Notes under the pieces: model-generated
Databases searched by the model: none
The model's input: only the letters and a program-made list of their open reading frames with translations
Told to the model about the DNA's origin: nothing
Part shown: piece by piece, positions 45,341 to 54,115 of the stretch
Numbering within the stretch: the first letter of the stretch is position 1
Layout: each line of letters begins with the position of its first letter
Origin: Chitinophaga niastensis
GTDB lineage: Bacteria > Bacteroidota > Bacteroidia > Chitinophagales > Chitinophagaceae
DNA length: 64,000 bases
Assembly (NCBI RefSeq): GCF_003014755.1
Contig: NZ_PYAW01000005.1
Span: 338,320 to 402,319, forward strand
Direction: 5' to 3'
Program-made: the position numbers and the translations under genes

Positions 45341-46924
45341 ATGCTGGAGTATATTCCTTATGGGAAGACTGGTTATTTCAATCAGCTGGTAACAGATTTT
45401 TTAGCAGAACATCCGCAGATACGACCTTTTTACACCTATTCTCCTGTACATCCCGACTTTGCAGCGGCTATCAGGGCCCGGCAGCATTTTGATACACCGA
45501 GAACAGCACTGGTACAGGCGCTGGAGCAGCAATACCAGGACCTGGAACCGGTAAAAGCAGTGCAGGACAATATCACCGCTTTGCTGCAACCCAACACCTT
45601 TACGGTGTGTACTGCGCACCAACCCAATATCTTTACAGGTTATCTCTACTTTGCGTATAAAATCCTGCAAACCATCAAACTTTGCACGGAGCTGAAGCAG
45701 CAATATCCGCAGCACAACTTTGTGCCTGTATATTATATGGGCAGTGAAGATAATGACCTGGAAGAACTGGGCAGCATCTACCTCGAAGGCAAAACCCTTA
45801 CCTGGCAAACCAGCCAGCAGGGAGCCGTAGGGCGCATGCAGCCGGAAGGACTGGAAGAGCTGATAACAACCGTGAAACAATCTTTAGGCTATGCTCCGCA
45901 TACAGAAGAACTGATCACATTGCTACGTAAAGCCTACCTGGAACACCGTACTATCCAGGATGCCACACTATACCTGGTACACGAGTTGTTTGGCCGCTAT
46001 GGTCTTGTAGTGCTGGTGCCGGACAATCCCACGCTGAAACGTTTATACATCCCCGTTATAAAGGATGAATTGTTTCATCAGTCGTCACATGCTATTGTAA
46101 ATGATACCCTGGAAAAAATTTCTGCACATTATAAAGTACAGGCCAATCCCCGTGAAATAAATCTTTTTTATTTACAGGACGGCATACGGGAGCGCATTGT
46201 TCAGGAAGGGGATCAGTGGAAAGTATTACACACTTCGCTGACTTTCAACGCTGCTTCATTAGAAGCAGAGCTGGAAGCACATCCTGAACGCTTCAGCCCT
46301 AACGTGATCCTGCGTGGCATGTTCCAGGAAACCATTTTACCTAACCTCGCCTTTATTGGAGGGGGCGGTGAAATAGCCTACTGGCTTGAGTTACAGCAGC
46401 TGTTCGCTCATTTCAAAGTAACTTTCCCCATTTTGTTACTGCGTAACTCCCTGCTGTTGGCTGATGAAGGCTCTCAACAACGGATGGAGAAGCTGGGTAT
46501 CTCTGTCTCCACGCTTTTCAAAAACACAGAGGATATTGTAAATGATTATGTGAAGCAACATACCAACGCATCACTGGTATTGAAAGATGAGTACACGGCT
46601 ATAGAGAAATTATTTGATGAGCTGGAAGTAAAAGCACGCAGTATCGATGTAACACTCATTGCTACCACTGGTTCCGAAAGAAAGAAAGCATTAAAATCTA
46701 TCGGTAAACTGGAACATAAGTTCCTGCGTGCTGAAAAGAAAAAATTTGCCTGGCAAACGGACCAGATCCGTCAGGTGAAAAATAAATTATTCCCTGCCGG
46801 CTCATTACAGGAGCGTAAAGAAAACTTTATGCCCTGGTATGCACAGGAAGGCCCGGCGTTCTTTGATCGTGTGCTGGCAGCCATTAACCCGGTAACGGAT
46901 CAGTTTACCGTGATAAAGTATTAA
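45341..46924 (+). CDS. bshC: Bacillithiol synthase BshC (cysteine-adding enzyme)
   Basis: This 527-residue protein matches BshC, which adds cysteine to glucosaminyl malate to give the low-molecular-weight thiol bacillithiol. Typical blocks are CTAHQPNIFTGYLYFAYKILQTIKLC, FVPVYYMGSEDNDLEELG (the nucleotide-pocket region), PNVILRGMFQETILPNLAFIGGGGEIAYWLEL, and a long C-terminal coiled coil. The ATG at 45341 is preferred over an upstream GTG at 45314. Bacteroidota use bacillithiol by this route; bshA and bshB are not in the window. Confidence 0.9.
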   Translation: MLEYIPYGKTGYFNQLVTDFLAEHPQIRPFYTYSPVHPDFAAAIRARQHFDTPRTALVQALEQQYQDLEPVKAVQDNITALLQPNTFTVCTAHQPNIFTGYLYFAYKILQTIKLCTELKQQYPQHNFVPVYYMGSEDNDLEELGSIYLEGKTLTWQTSQQGAVGRMQPEGLEELITTVKQSLGYAPHTEELITLLRKAYLEHRTIQDATLYLVHELFGRYGLVVLVPDNPTLKRLYIPVIKDELFHQSSHAIVNDTLEKISAHYKVQANPREINLFYLQDGIRERIVQEGDQWKVLHTSLTFNAASLEAELEAHPERFSPNVILRGMFQETILPNLAFIGGGGEIAYWLELQQLFAHFKVTFPILLLRNSLLLADEGSQQRMEKLGISVSTLFKNTEDIVNDYVKQHTNASLVLKDEYTAIEKLFDELEVKARSIDVTLIATTGSERKKALKSIGKLEHKFLRAEKKKFAWQTDQIRQVKNKLFPAGSLQERKENFMPWYAQEGPAFFDRVLAAINPVTDQFTVIKY

Positions 46925-47134
46925 AGCAGCAGCAAGCTGCTGAAATTGTCTTTCTCCCGATTAGGCTGATTACAATGATTTTTCTGATTTTATTTATTTC
47001 TAATCAATATGCTTACTGATTTTCTAAAAACATATTGTAAAACATTATAGTTATCTTTTAAAAGAAAATAAAATCAGAAAAATCATTGTAATCAGCCAAA
47101 TCCTGCTAAAGAAAAGACAAAGGCCGAAGGCCTT
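46925..47134. repeat. 210-bp inverted repeat, left end altered
   Basis: The inner arms 46959-46992 and 47069-47102 pair over 34 bp with one mismatch. GAT words start at 46959, 46968, 46977 and 46986, exactly 9 nt apart. The right end keeps the AAGGCC outer word, but the left end is replaced by a small hairpin CAGCAGCAAGCTGCTG (46927-46942). The centre is close to that of the 43936 copy. It lies between the convergent bshC and FUSC stop codons. Confidence 0.9.
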
Positions 47135-47144
47135 CCCCCACTAT

Positions 47145-49370
47145 TTACTTCATCAACGCCTTCCCCATATCTCTTACCAGCGACAATATCGCTACTAACT
47201 GATCATGCACCTGTTTTGTTTCCAGCATTTCATCGCGTATTGGCGTGGGGCCTTTACCATCATTGATTTCCTGCTGTCTTAGGTGCACCAGGTTTTCCAG
47301 GTGAGCCTCCAGCCGGTCAAAGGCGTGTACTTGTGGTGGTGGTGGTGCGGGTGTACTGCCAGCCGGATCTGTCATTAATGTGAGCTGATCCATGTAATGC
47401 AGCAGGTAGTCAGTGATCTCCCGGTATTCAGGCCGGGGGAAATGAACGCCGTGATGCATGCTGTACGCCGCCAGGGCCGCAGTGTGCGAAGTGAGTGTAT
47501 GATTAAGTACCACATAGTGATATACCTGTGAAGCATTCTTCTGTTTACTTTTGGGCTCTGATAACATCCGCTGAAACGCCGACATCATATTGGCCGCTGT
47601 TACATACGTATCTTTCCGAGCCAGCTTAAAATCTGTTACGGATACGGTTTCATTGGAATAGGCCCGCATTACCAGTTCAAAATATTTCCGGTTCGCCACC
47701 ATCATCTTTTTCATGTAGCCTGGCAGGAAGTTGTGCTCCCAGGTAGGCCATAGCAGCATGTTGGCAAAAAATGCCAGTCCCCCGCCAATGAAAGTATCCA
47801 ATACCCTTTGTGTGGCATTGTATAAATCAGAAGGGTGCAGAAAATGCAGGAGGAAGATGATAAATGGTGTCACAAAAAATACGCTCAGCGTGTACTGGAA
47901 ACTCATGAAACTATAAGCCCCCAGGATACATAATAACATGACGATAAAAATAATAGTACCGTTATGCGTAAGATAGAGTAGTCCTGCGGCAAATAAAGCA
48001 CCGGTAACGGTACCTATTAAACGTTGTATGCTGCGCGATCTTGTTAAACCAAAACCGGGTTTCAATATCACGATAATGGTAAGCAATATCCAGTATATCC
48101 GGTCCAGGTGCAGGGCCATGCCCAGGCCGTAACCCGTTACAGTAGCCAGGCTCACGCGGATGGCATGCCGGAAGATATGCGACTTGAAGGTGAGGTTATC
48201 TTTGAACGTTTCAAAGTCATATTTCTGCCTGGTGGTAAATTTAGATAGCTCCAGTTTGGGATCTATGGCTTCATCTTTTAATCGCTCCAAACGGGTAAGC
48301 CGATGGAGGTTATATATACGTTGTGCCATATCCTGCAGGTTCTGCAGGATGTTGGTTAAAGGGATGGTACGTGTTCTTTCCTTGAGGGTAGGGAGTTTCA
48401 TGGTAATATCGGCAATGGCCTGTTTTACCTTCTCCATTTCATATTTCAGGTTTGTTTTGGGCAGGGAACGCTGACCTGCTGCCACGGCCATGCCTATCGT
48501 TTTTAGCTCACCGGTAAATTCAATGATGAGGGTATGAAATTTTTCCAGGATGTCCTCTTCTTTGAAATCGGCCTGTAAGGCGTTATAATCTGTTTGCGAG
48601 GCCATGATCTGTTCCTGGAGGTCTACCATATCCAGGAAAATCAGTACCATGCTTTTGTTGATACTGGTAGTGCCTTGTTGGGCGGAGCGTCTTTTCAGCA
48701 GCAGCTCCCGCACATTTTCCTGTTTTTCATTTACAATCACCTGCTGTGATAGTACCGCTTTGTAGTTCTCATTCACGTTTACGCCTGGCGTATAAAAATT
48801 GGCCCGTACTTCCAGGTAGCGCGCCGTTTGAATGATGCAGTCGCCCAATGCCTGCTGTACGTTGAGATAAGGCCGTATCTGCCACAGGATCAGTGCCAGC
48901 GTCGCATACCAGATACTGCCCAGCAATACCATGGACGAGTGCAGCAGCGTTAATTGCGGCGATAGCTTTGATTCGCCCAGTATGGATACCATTACCAGCA
49001 AACAGCCCGTACCAATGTTTCCACCACGATTGCCGTATACCAGCATCATGGCATAAACAAAGCAGCAACCGGCTATCCATATCCCCATGGGCAGGGCGTA
49101 TGGCATCAGCAGGCCTGTGCCGAGTGCAGTAAGGAAAATGAGTATGGTACTGATGATCAGCCCATTCCGTTTATGAATAATGGTGCCGGGAACGTCGCTG
49201 AGGGCCGTACACAGTGCCCCCATAGACATGGCTATGCCGAGGCCCAGTTCCCCGAATGCTGCAAATACCATAGACGGCACTACCACACTGATGGTAGTAC
49301 GCATGCCGTTACTGAAATGATAACTATAAAGGAAATTTTTGATGTCGTTGATCCGCTGTTCTGTTCGCAA
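47145..49370 (-). CDS. FUSC/YccS-family inner-membrane transporter
   Basis: This 741-residue membrane protein has two clusters of about six helices (near 20-165 and 400-545) with soluble domains between and after them, the layout of the fusaric-acid resistance/aromatic acid exporter superfamily (YccS/YhfK type). The first block (GLGIAMSMGALCTALSDVPG) and the second (RIYWILLTIIVILKPGFGLTRSRSIQR) are conserved family stretches. No ATG fits; TTG at 49370 begins the conserved NDIKNFLYSYHFS region. A -7 box lies 22 bases upstream. Substrates are unknown. Copies of the long inverted repeat flank it on both sides. Confidence 0.88.
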   Translation of the reverse strand: MRTEQRINDIKNFLYSYHFSNGMRTTISVVVPSMVFAAFGELGLGIAMSMGALCTALSDVPGTIIHKRNGLIISTILIFLTALGTGLLMPYALPMGIWIAGCCFVYAMMLVYGNRGGNIGTGCLLVMVSILGESKLSPQLTLLHSSMVLLGSIWYATLALILWQIRPYLNVQQALGDCIIQTARYLEVRANFYTPGVNVNENYKAVLSQQVIVNEKQENVRELLLKRRSAQQGTTSINKSMVLIFLDMVDLQEQIMASQTDYNALQADFKEEDILEKFHTLIIEFTGELKTIGMAVAAGQRSLPKTNLKYEMEKVKQAIADITMKLPTLKERTRTIPLTNILQNLQDMAQRIYNLHRLTRLERLKDEAIDPKLELSKFTTRQKYDFETFKDNLTFKSHIFRHAIRVSLATVTGYGLGMALHLDRIYWILLTIIVILKPGFGLTRSRSIQRLIGTVTGALFAAGLLYLTHNGTIIFIVMLLCILGAYSFMSFQYTLSVFFVTPFIIFLLHFLHPSDLYNATQRVLDTFIGGGLAFFANMLLWPTWEHNFLPGYMKKMMVANRKYFELVMRAYSNETVSVTDFKLARKDTYVTAANMMSAFQRMLSEPKSKQKNASQVYHYVVLNHTLTSHTAALAAYSMHHGVHFPRPEYREITDYLLHYMDQLTLMTDPAGSTPAPPPPQVHAFDRLEAHLENLVHLRQQEINDGKGPTPIRDEMLETKQVHDQLVAILSLVRDMGKALMK

Positions 49371-49392
49371 ACGTAAATGGGTTTTGAAGGGG

Positions 49393-49400
49393 CAAAGATA
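49393..49400 (-). promoter_or_regulatory. TAnnTTTG -7 box for the FUSC gene
   Basis: TATCTTTG read on the minus strand is an exact match to the Bacteroidota -7 consensus, 22 bases before the TTG start at 49370. It supports that start. No good -33 element was found. Confidence 0.55.
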
Positions 49401-49413
49401 ATAAAACTAGGAG

Positions 49414-49622
49414 AAGGCCTTCGGCCTTTGTCTTTTCTTTAGCAGGATTAGGCTGATTTAGATGATTACCCTGATTTTATCTTCTTCTAAATAATATTTA
49501 TATCTCCATATAATAATCTTTTAGAAAATTAGTATGGGATAATGATCAGAAAGAAATCAAATCAGAAAAATCATAATAATCAGCCTAATCCTGCTAAAGA
49601 AAAGACAAAGGCCGAAGGCCTT
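49414..49622. repeat. 209-bp long inverted repeat between divergent promoters
   Basis: Arms 49414-49477 and 49559-49622 (64 bp) pair perfectly over the outer 44 bp and with about five mismatches inside. GAT words start at 49446, 49455, 49464 and 49473, 9 nt apart. The outer AAGGCCTTCGGCCTTTG ends are identical to the 43936 copy, while the inner arm words differ. Unlike the convergent copies it lies upstream of two genes. Confidence 0.93.
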
Positions 49623-49808
49623 CCCTCCGCGAAACGATTTTCTAACAGGCAATTAAATTCTAATTATTCTTTTCACTATATTTATAATCAGTCTTTTAGG
49701 CTTTTGTTGTGTGCCGTGAGGGAGCGCAAATAACCGGTAATTGTGTATAAATAAATACCAGATATTATGGCTTCTCACTTAAATTACTTTTAGATACGGG
49801 TAAAATTA

Positions 49809-49816
49809 TATCTTTG
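49809..49816 (+). promoter_or_regulatory. TAnnTTTG -7 box for smc
   Basis: TATCTTTG matches the -7 consensus and lies 27 bases before the GTG start. The -33 region holds only ACTTTTAG. Confidence 0.55.
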
Positions 49817-49843
49817 ACGCCTTAAAAAACCTCGGAGTACGAC

Positions 49844-52800
49844 GTGCGCTTAAAAACACTAGAAATTAAAGGCTTTAAAAGTTTTGCAGATAAAACCATC
49901 CTGAATTTTGATGAGGGTATCACCGGCGTCATAGGACCAAATGGTTGCGGCAAAAGTAATATCATCGACTCCATTCGCTGGGTAATCGGCGAGCATAAGA
50001 TCAGCAACCTGCGTTCCGACAACCAGGCCGGACTTGTATTTAATGGCTCCAAAAGCCGCTCTGCCAGCGGTATGGCGGAAGTAAGCCTCACATTTGAGAA
50101 CACCAAAAACGTACTTCCTACCGAATTTACTACGGTTACGATTACACGTAAATTTTATAAGAACGGCGATAGCGAATATCGCCTGAATGACGTTGCCTGT
50201 CGTTTGAAAGATATCCATAACCTGTTCATGGACACCGGCGTGAGTACAGACTCCTACGCCATCATTGAACTTGGGATGGTAGATGATATCATCAAGGATA
50301 AAGAAAACAGCCGTCGCCGTATGTTGGAACAGGCGGCTGGTATCTCCATATATAAAACCCGTAAAAAAGAAGCCAAATCCAAGCTGGACCTGACTGAAGG
50401 TGACCTCAACCGTATTGAGGATCTTTTGTTTGAGATCAATAACAACCTCAAAACGCTGGAAAGCCAGGCCCGTAAAGCAGAACGCTACTACGAGGTAAAA
50501 AAGGAATACCGCGAAATCAGTATAGAACTCGCCAAAGCCGCACTGGAAGGGTTTAACGTTACTTTCAAAGACCTGTCCGACAAACAACAGGAAGAAAGCG
50601 ACCGCAAACTGGCACTGGAAACAGAAATAGTGACGGCAGAAGCAGCAGTGGAACAGGATAAGCTGCACTTTGTAGCCAAAGAACGGGAACTGCAAACGAT
50701 GCAGAAATCGTTCAATGAACTGGTTTCTACCATCCGTACCAAAGAAAACGATAAAAACCTCGCCAGTCAGCAGCTCACATATCTGCGCGAACGCGAAAAA
50801 AATATCAGCGACTTCCTCGCCAATGCAGAAGGACAACTGCAGGGCCTTACCACCTCCATCGAATTTACAGAGAAACAGGTGGAAGAAGAAGGAGAGGTGT
50901 TTGAAACAATGGCAGATGAACTGGAAACCCTCCGCGATATGGTGGAGGAGAAGAAGGAACGTTTCCATCAGAAAAAACAATCGCTCGAAACATTGCGCAA
51001 CGACCAGCAACGCTGGCAGCGCCAACAGTTTGAGGCAGAAAAGAAAGTAGCGGTAGCAGATACTTCTGTGCTCAACCTGCAACGCAGCATGCAACAACTG
51101 CAGGAAGAGAAAACCAACCGGCAACAGCAGATCACACAACTGGAAACAGAAAAAGAAACGCTGCAACACACGCTGGCAGGGAGCAAAACGGAACTGGACG
51201 AGATGGTCCGCTTCCAGGAAGAAACCAAAGGTAAAATCCTCGCTACCCAATCTGATATCGAAGGCCTCCGTGATAAACTGGTAGATGAAAACCGTACCCT
51301 CGATTCCAAAAAGAATGAATTTGATCTCTTAAAATCATTGGTAGACAGCCTGGAAGGCTATCCCGAGAGTATCAAATTCCTCAAAAAGAATCCGGACTGG
51401 AATAATAATGCCCCCATTCTGAGTGATATATTTTTCTGTAAGGAAGAATATCGTACCTGCGTGGAAAACCTGCTGGAGCCATATCTGAGCTACTATGTAG
51501 TGAATAATGTAGGTGAAGCGGTACAGGCCATCCAATTGCTGGACGGCAACAAAAAAGGGAAAGCCAATTTCTTTATCCTCGATCAGTTCCGTTTTGATGG
51601 CAGTCCGCTGCTGGCACCTCCAGGCACCATTCCCGCACTGGACGTGGTGGAGATAGAAGAGAAATACAAAGGACTGGGACAACACCTGCTGGGCAAAGTA
51701 TTCATAGGAGAAGATATTACCCGCCTGGAATTCAGCCAGCTGGCCGACGAGCGCATATTACTGGTAGAGAAATCCGGCCGTATGCATCGTGGCAAATACA
51801 ATATCAGCGGCGGTTCCGTAGGATTATTCGAAGGCAAAAAGTTGGGAAGGGCCAAGAACCTGGAGAAGCTGGAAGCCGAAATAAAAGACCTGGAAGTAGT
51901 GGTAGGCCGTTTACGGGTGGCACTCCAGGACAAACACAACGAAGTATTAGGCTACAATAGCCAACTCAATGAAAATAATATCAATGCTGCCCGCGAAAAG
52001 TTAAATCAGCTGAATAACCAGCTGTTTGGCCTGCAGAACAGGATTGAGAACTTCCATCACCTCATCGAAGCAGGTGATAAGCGACTGGAAGAAATGCAGC
52101 AATCCCTGGAAACCAACCAGGAAAGCATTTCCGGCGTGAAAGATGAACTGGAAAATCTGAACGATCGCGTAGGAGAACTGCAGGACAGCATTGTGGAAGC
52201 CGACAGAATGGCCCAGGAAGCAGAACAGCAGTTTAACATGGCCACCGTGCAGTTTAATAACCAGAACCTGCAACATACCCGGCAGCAAAGCAAAGTGCAG
52301 GCGCTGAAGCAGGAACTGGAGTTTAAGCGTAAACAACTGGCCGACCTCCACGTACAGATCACCAGCAACAAATCACAGCTGGAAGATGCCGTTGCCAATA
52401 TCACAGCTGCGGCAGATAAGCTGAGTCATGCAGACGATGGCCTGGTAGAATTATTCCGCCAGCGTGAAGAAGAAGAAAAAGCACTCAACGAAAAAGACCA
52501 GGAATACTACAATTTCCGTAACCACCTGCAGGAGCTGGAAAGCACGCTGAGAACAAAACAGCGCGCCAAAGAGCAACTGGAGCTGCAACTCAATACGATC
52601 AAGGATAAGGTGAATGAACTGCGGCTGCAACTGGCTTCCATGAAGGAAAGGCTCAGCGTGGAGTTTAAAGTAAACCTCGATGAAATCATTGATGAGCAAC
52701 GCAGTTCTGAGTTAACAGTAGATGATTTGCAGGGTAGTGCTGAAAGACTGAAAAAGCGCATGGAAAATATGGGAGAGATCAACCCCACGGCCATTGAAGC

Positions 52801-53374
52801 TTACCAGGAAATGAAAAAGAGATACGAATTTATCCTGGAGCAAAAAACGGATCTCGTATCCGCGAAAGACTCTCTCCTGGCTACTATACAGGAAGTAGAA
52901 TCTACTGCCAACCAGAAGTTCCTCGATACTTTTAACCAGGTGAAAGAAAATTTCATCCGGGTATTTAAGGCATTGTTTACCGAAGAAGATCAGTGTGATA
53001 TGATACTGAGCGATCCGGCCAACCTGGCTGATACCGGTATTGAGATCATCGCCAAACCAAAAGGTAAACGTCCGGCTGCCATTACACAGTTGTCCGGAGG
53101 AGAGAAAACCCTCACCGCAACGGCTTTGCTGTTTGCCATTTACCTGATTAAACCGGCTCCTTTCTGTATCCTGGATGAAGTGGATGCACCATTGGATGAT
53201 GCCAATGTGGGCAAGTTCACCAATATGATCAGAAAGTTTTCCGACAATTCACAATTTATTATTGTAACCCACAACAAACAAACGATGGCCGCAGTAGACG
53301 TGATCTATGGCGTAACCATGCAGGAGCCCGGGGTTAGTAAACTGGTACCGGTAGATTTCAGAAGTTTGAACTGA
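49844..53374 (+). CDS. smc: Chromosome segregation ATPase SMC
   Basis: This 1176-residue SMC protein compacts and separates chromosomes as a dimer with ScpA and ScpB. The N-terminal head has Walker A GPNGCGKSN (31-39). Two long coiled coils (about 165-500 and 680-1000) flank the hinge (about 510-660, from NAPILSDIFFCKEEYRTCVENLLEP). The C-terminal head has the signature QLSGGEKT (about 1081) and Walker B APFCILDEVDAPLDDANV (about 1103). GTG is the start; MRLKTLEIKGFKSFA is the family N-terminus. Length is normal. scpA and scpB are not in view. Confidence 0.96.
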   Translation: MRLKTLEIKGFKSFADKTILNFDEGITGVIGPNGCGKSNIIDSIRWVIGEHKISNLRSDNQAGLVFNGSKSRSASGMAEVSLTFENTKNVLPTEFTTVTITRKFYKNGDSEYRLNDVACRLKDIHNLFMDTGVSTDSYAIIELGMVDDIIKDKENSRRRMLEQAAGISIYKTRKKEAKSKLDLTEGDLNRIEDLLFEINNNLKTLESQARKAERYYEVKKEYREISIELAKAALEGFNVTFKDLSDKQQEESDRKLALETEIVTAEAAVEQDKLHFVAKERELQTMQKSFNELVSTIRTKENDKNLASQQLTYLREREKNISDFLANAEGQLQGLTTSIEFTEKQVEEEGEVFETMADELETLRDMVEEKKERFHQKKQSLETLRNDQQRWQRQQFEAEKKVAVADTSVLNLQRSMQQLQEEKTNRQQQITQLETEKETLQHTLAGSKTELDEMVRFQEETKGKILATQSDIEGLRDKLVDENRTLDSKKNEFDLLKSLVDSLEGYPESIKFLKKNPDWNNNAPILSDIFFCKEEYRTCVENLLEPYLSYYVVNNVGEAVQAIQLLDGNKKGKANFFILDQFRFDGSPLLAPPGTIPALDVVEIEEKYKGLGQHLLGKVFIGEDITRLEFSQLADERILLVEKSGRMHRGKYNISGGSVGLFEGKKLGRAKNLEKLEAEIKDLEVVVGRLRVALQDKHNEVLGYNSQLNENNINAAREKLNQLNNQLFGLQNRIENFHHLIEAGDKRLEEMQQSLETNQESISGVKDELENLNDRVGELQDSIVEADRMAQEAEQQFNMATVQFNNQNLQHTRQQSKVQALKQELEFKRKQLADLHVQITSNKSQLEDAVANITAAADKLSHADDGLVELFRQREEEEKALNEKDQEYYNFRNHLQELESTLRTKQRAKEQLELQLNTIKDKVNELRLQLASMKERLSVEFKVNLDEIIDEQRSSELTVDDLQGSAERLKKRMENMGEINPTAIEAYQEMKKRYEFILEQKTDLVSAKDSLLATIQEVESTANQKFLDTFNQVKENFIRVFKALFTEEDQCDMILSDPANLADTGIEIIAKPKGKRPAAITQLSGGEKTLTATALLFAIYLIKPAPFCILDEVDAPLDDANVGKFTNMIRKFSDNSQFIIVTHNKQTMAAVDVIYGVTMQEPGVSKLVPVDFRSLN

Positions 53375-53451
53375 TAAAGCGTTTTTGTTGTTGTGAGAAG
53401 AGTCACTTAATTTTATTCTTTATTCTAAAAAAATAAAAAACCGTAAACACT

Positions 53452-53847
53452 ATGGGCGCATGGGGCACCAGGAATTTTGAAAATGATGGATCACAGGATT
53501 GGATATTTGACCTGATTGAAAACAAGGACGGTGGTTTGGTTACTGATACGTTAGCCCGTATCATTAACAACATTGAAACACTGGAAGTACCAGATTGCGA
53601 AGAGGCACTGGCTGCGGCTGAATTAGTATCAGCGCTCGTAGGCCGCCCAAGCGAAGACTTTCCGGAAGATCCGCTTGAACAACTGGATGTACTGAACCTT
53701 ATTGGTACACGTGCACTCAGAAATCAGGCTATAGCTGCAGTAAACAAAATTGTAGCTGGCTCCGAAATGAAAAACTATTGGGACGATGCCGGACAGGTCG
53801 AAGCCTGGGTTGCTGTGCAGACAGGGCTGATTAAGCGTTTGGATTAA
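53452..53847 (+). CDS. DUF4259 domain protein
   Basis: This 131-residue cytosolic protein begins MGAWGTRNFENDGSQDW, the conserved N-terminus of DUF4259, and is acidic and helical overall. Members are small proteins of unknown function that are often annotated near toxin-immunity or housekeeping genes; no role can be assigned here. It starts 77 bp after smc and may be read from its own promoter in an AT-rich gap. Confidence 0.85.
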   Translation: MGAWGTRNFENDGSQDWIFDLIENKDGGLVTDTLARIINNIETLEVPDCEEALAAAELVSALVGRPSEDFPEDPLEQLDVLNLIGTRALRNQAIAAVNKIVAGSEMKNYWDDAGQVEAWVAVQTGLIKRLD

Positions 53848-53920
53848 TTTCAGCGCATACAGACTGGTAGGAGCCGGGTAGGGATTGTCTTGCTCGGGGT
53901 TATCCTGCGCAGTATTGTCT

Positions 53921-53952
53921 TTTCAGGATTAGATGGATTCACCTGATTTTTT
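53921..53952. repeat. Decayed half-copy of the 9-nt phased repeat
   Basis: TTTCAGGATTAGATGGATTC followed by ACCTGATTTT carries GAT words at 53927, 53936 and 53945, 9 nt apart, like the left arms of the longer copies. The words GGATT and CCTGATTTT are shared, but no complementary right arm is visible nearby. Confidence 0.55.
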
Positions 53953-54062
53953 CATAAGATAATTAAAGGGAATAGCGAAGATCGAAGCGGTAATTACTGC
54001 AGCGGTTTTCGCTATTGTTTTATATGGCTACCTGTAGGGGAGCTTGTTCATCTCATAAAAAA

Positions 54063-54093
54063 AGCGCAGCTGATCATAAAGATCAGCTGCGCT
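54063..54093 (-). terminator. Terminator for the nucleoside transporter gene
   Basis: A perfect 13-bp stem (AGCGCAGCTGATC at 54063-54075, complement at 54081-54093) with loop ATAAA and a run of seven A's on the plus strand, read as U's on the minus strand. It lies 23 bp past the transporter stop. Confidence 0.85.
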
Positions 54094-54115
54094 GCTATAT
54101 AAAAATTTATCTCTT

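Larger units (their letters stand above)
49371..49843. other. 473-bp divergent gap between FUSC and smc
   Basis: It holds the FUSC -7 box (49393-49400, minus), the long inverted repeat (49414-49622) and the smc -7 box (49809-49816). The part between 49623 and 49800 shows no gene and no clear repeat. Confidence 0.6.

Noticed and set aside
28494..49622. Phased short repeats as a CRISPR array
   Set aside because: No constant repeat/spacer pattern, periods of 7 and 9 nt are far too short, and no cas genes are present.
43936..49622. The 210-bp repeats as simple terminators
   Set aside because: The copy at 49414 lies between divergent genes, upstream of both, so termination alone cannot explain the family.
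49542..49733. 63-residue frame inside the inverted repeat at 49414
   Set aside because: Mostly encoded by the right arm of the repeat; its Lys/Asn-rich start is not protein-like and the arm is not conserved as coding sequence.
49859..51250. 463-residue open frame antisense to smc
   Set aside because: Phe/Leu-rich shadow of the SMC head and coiled coil; no start context or family match.
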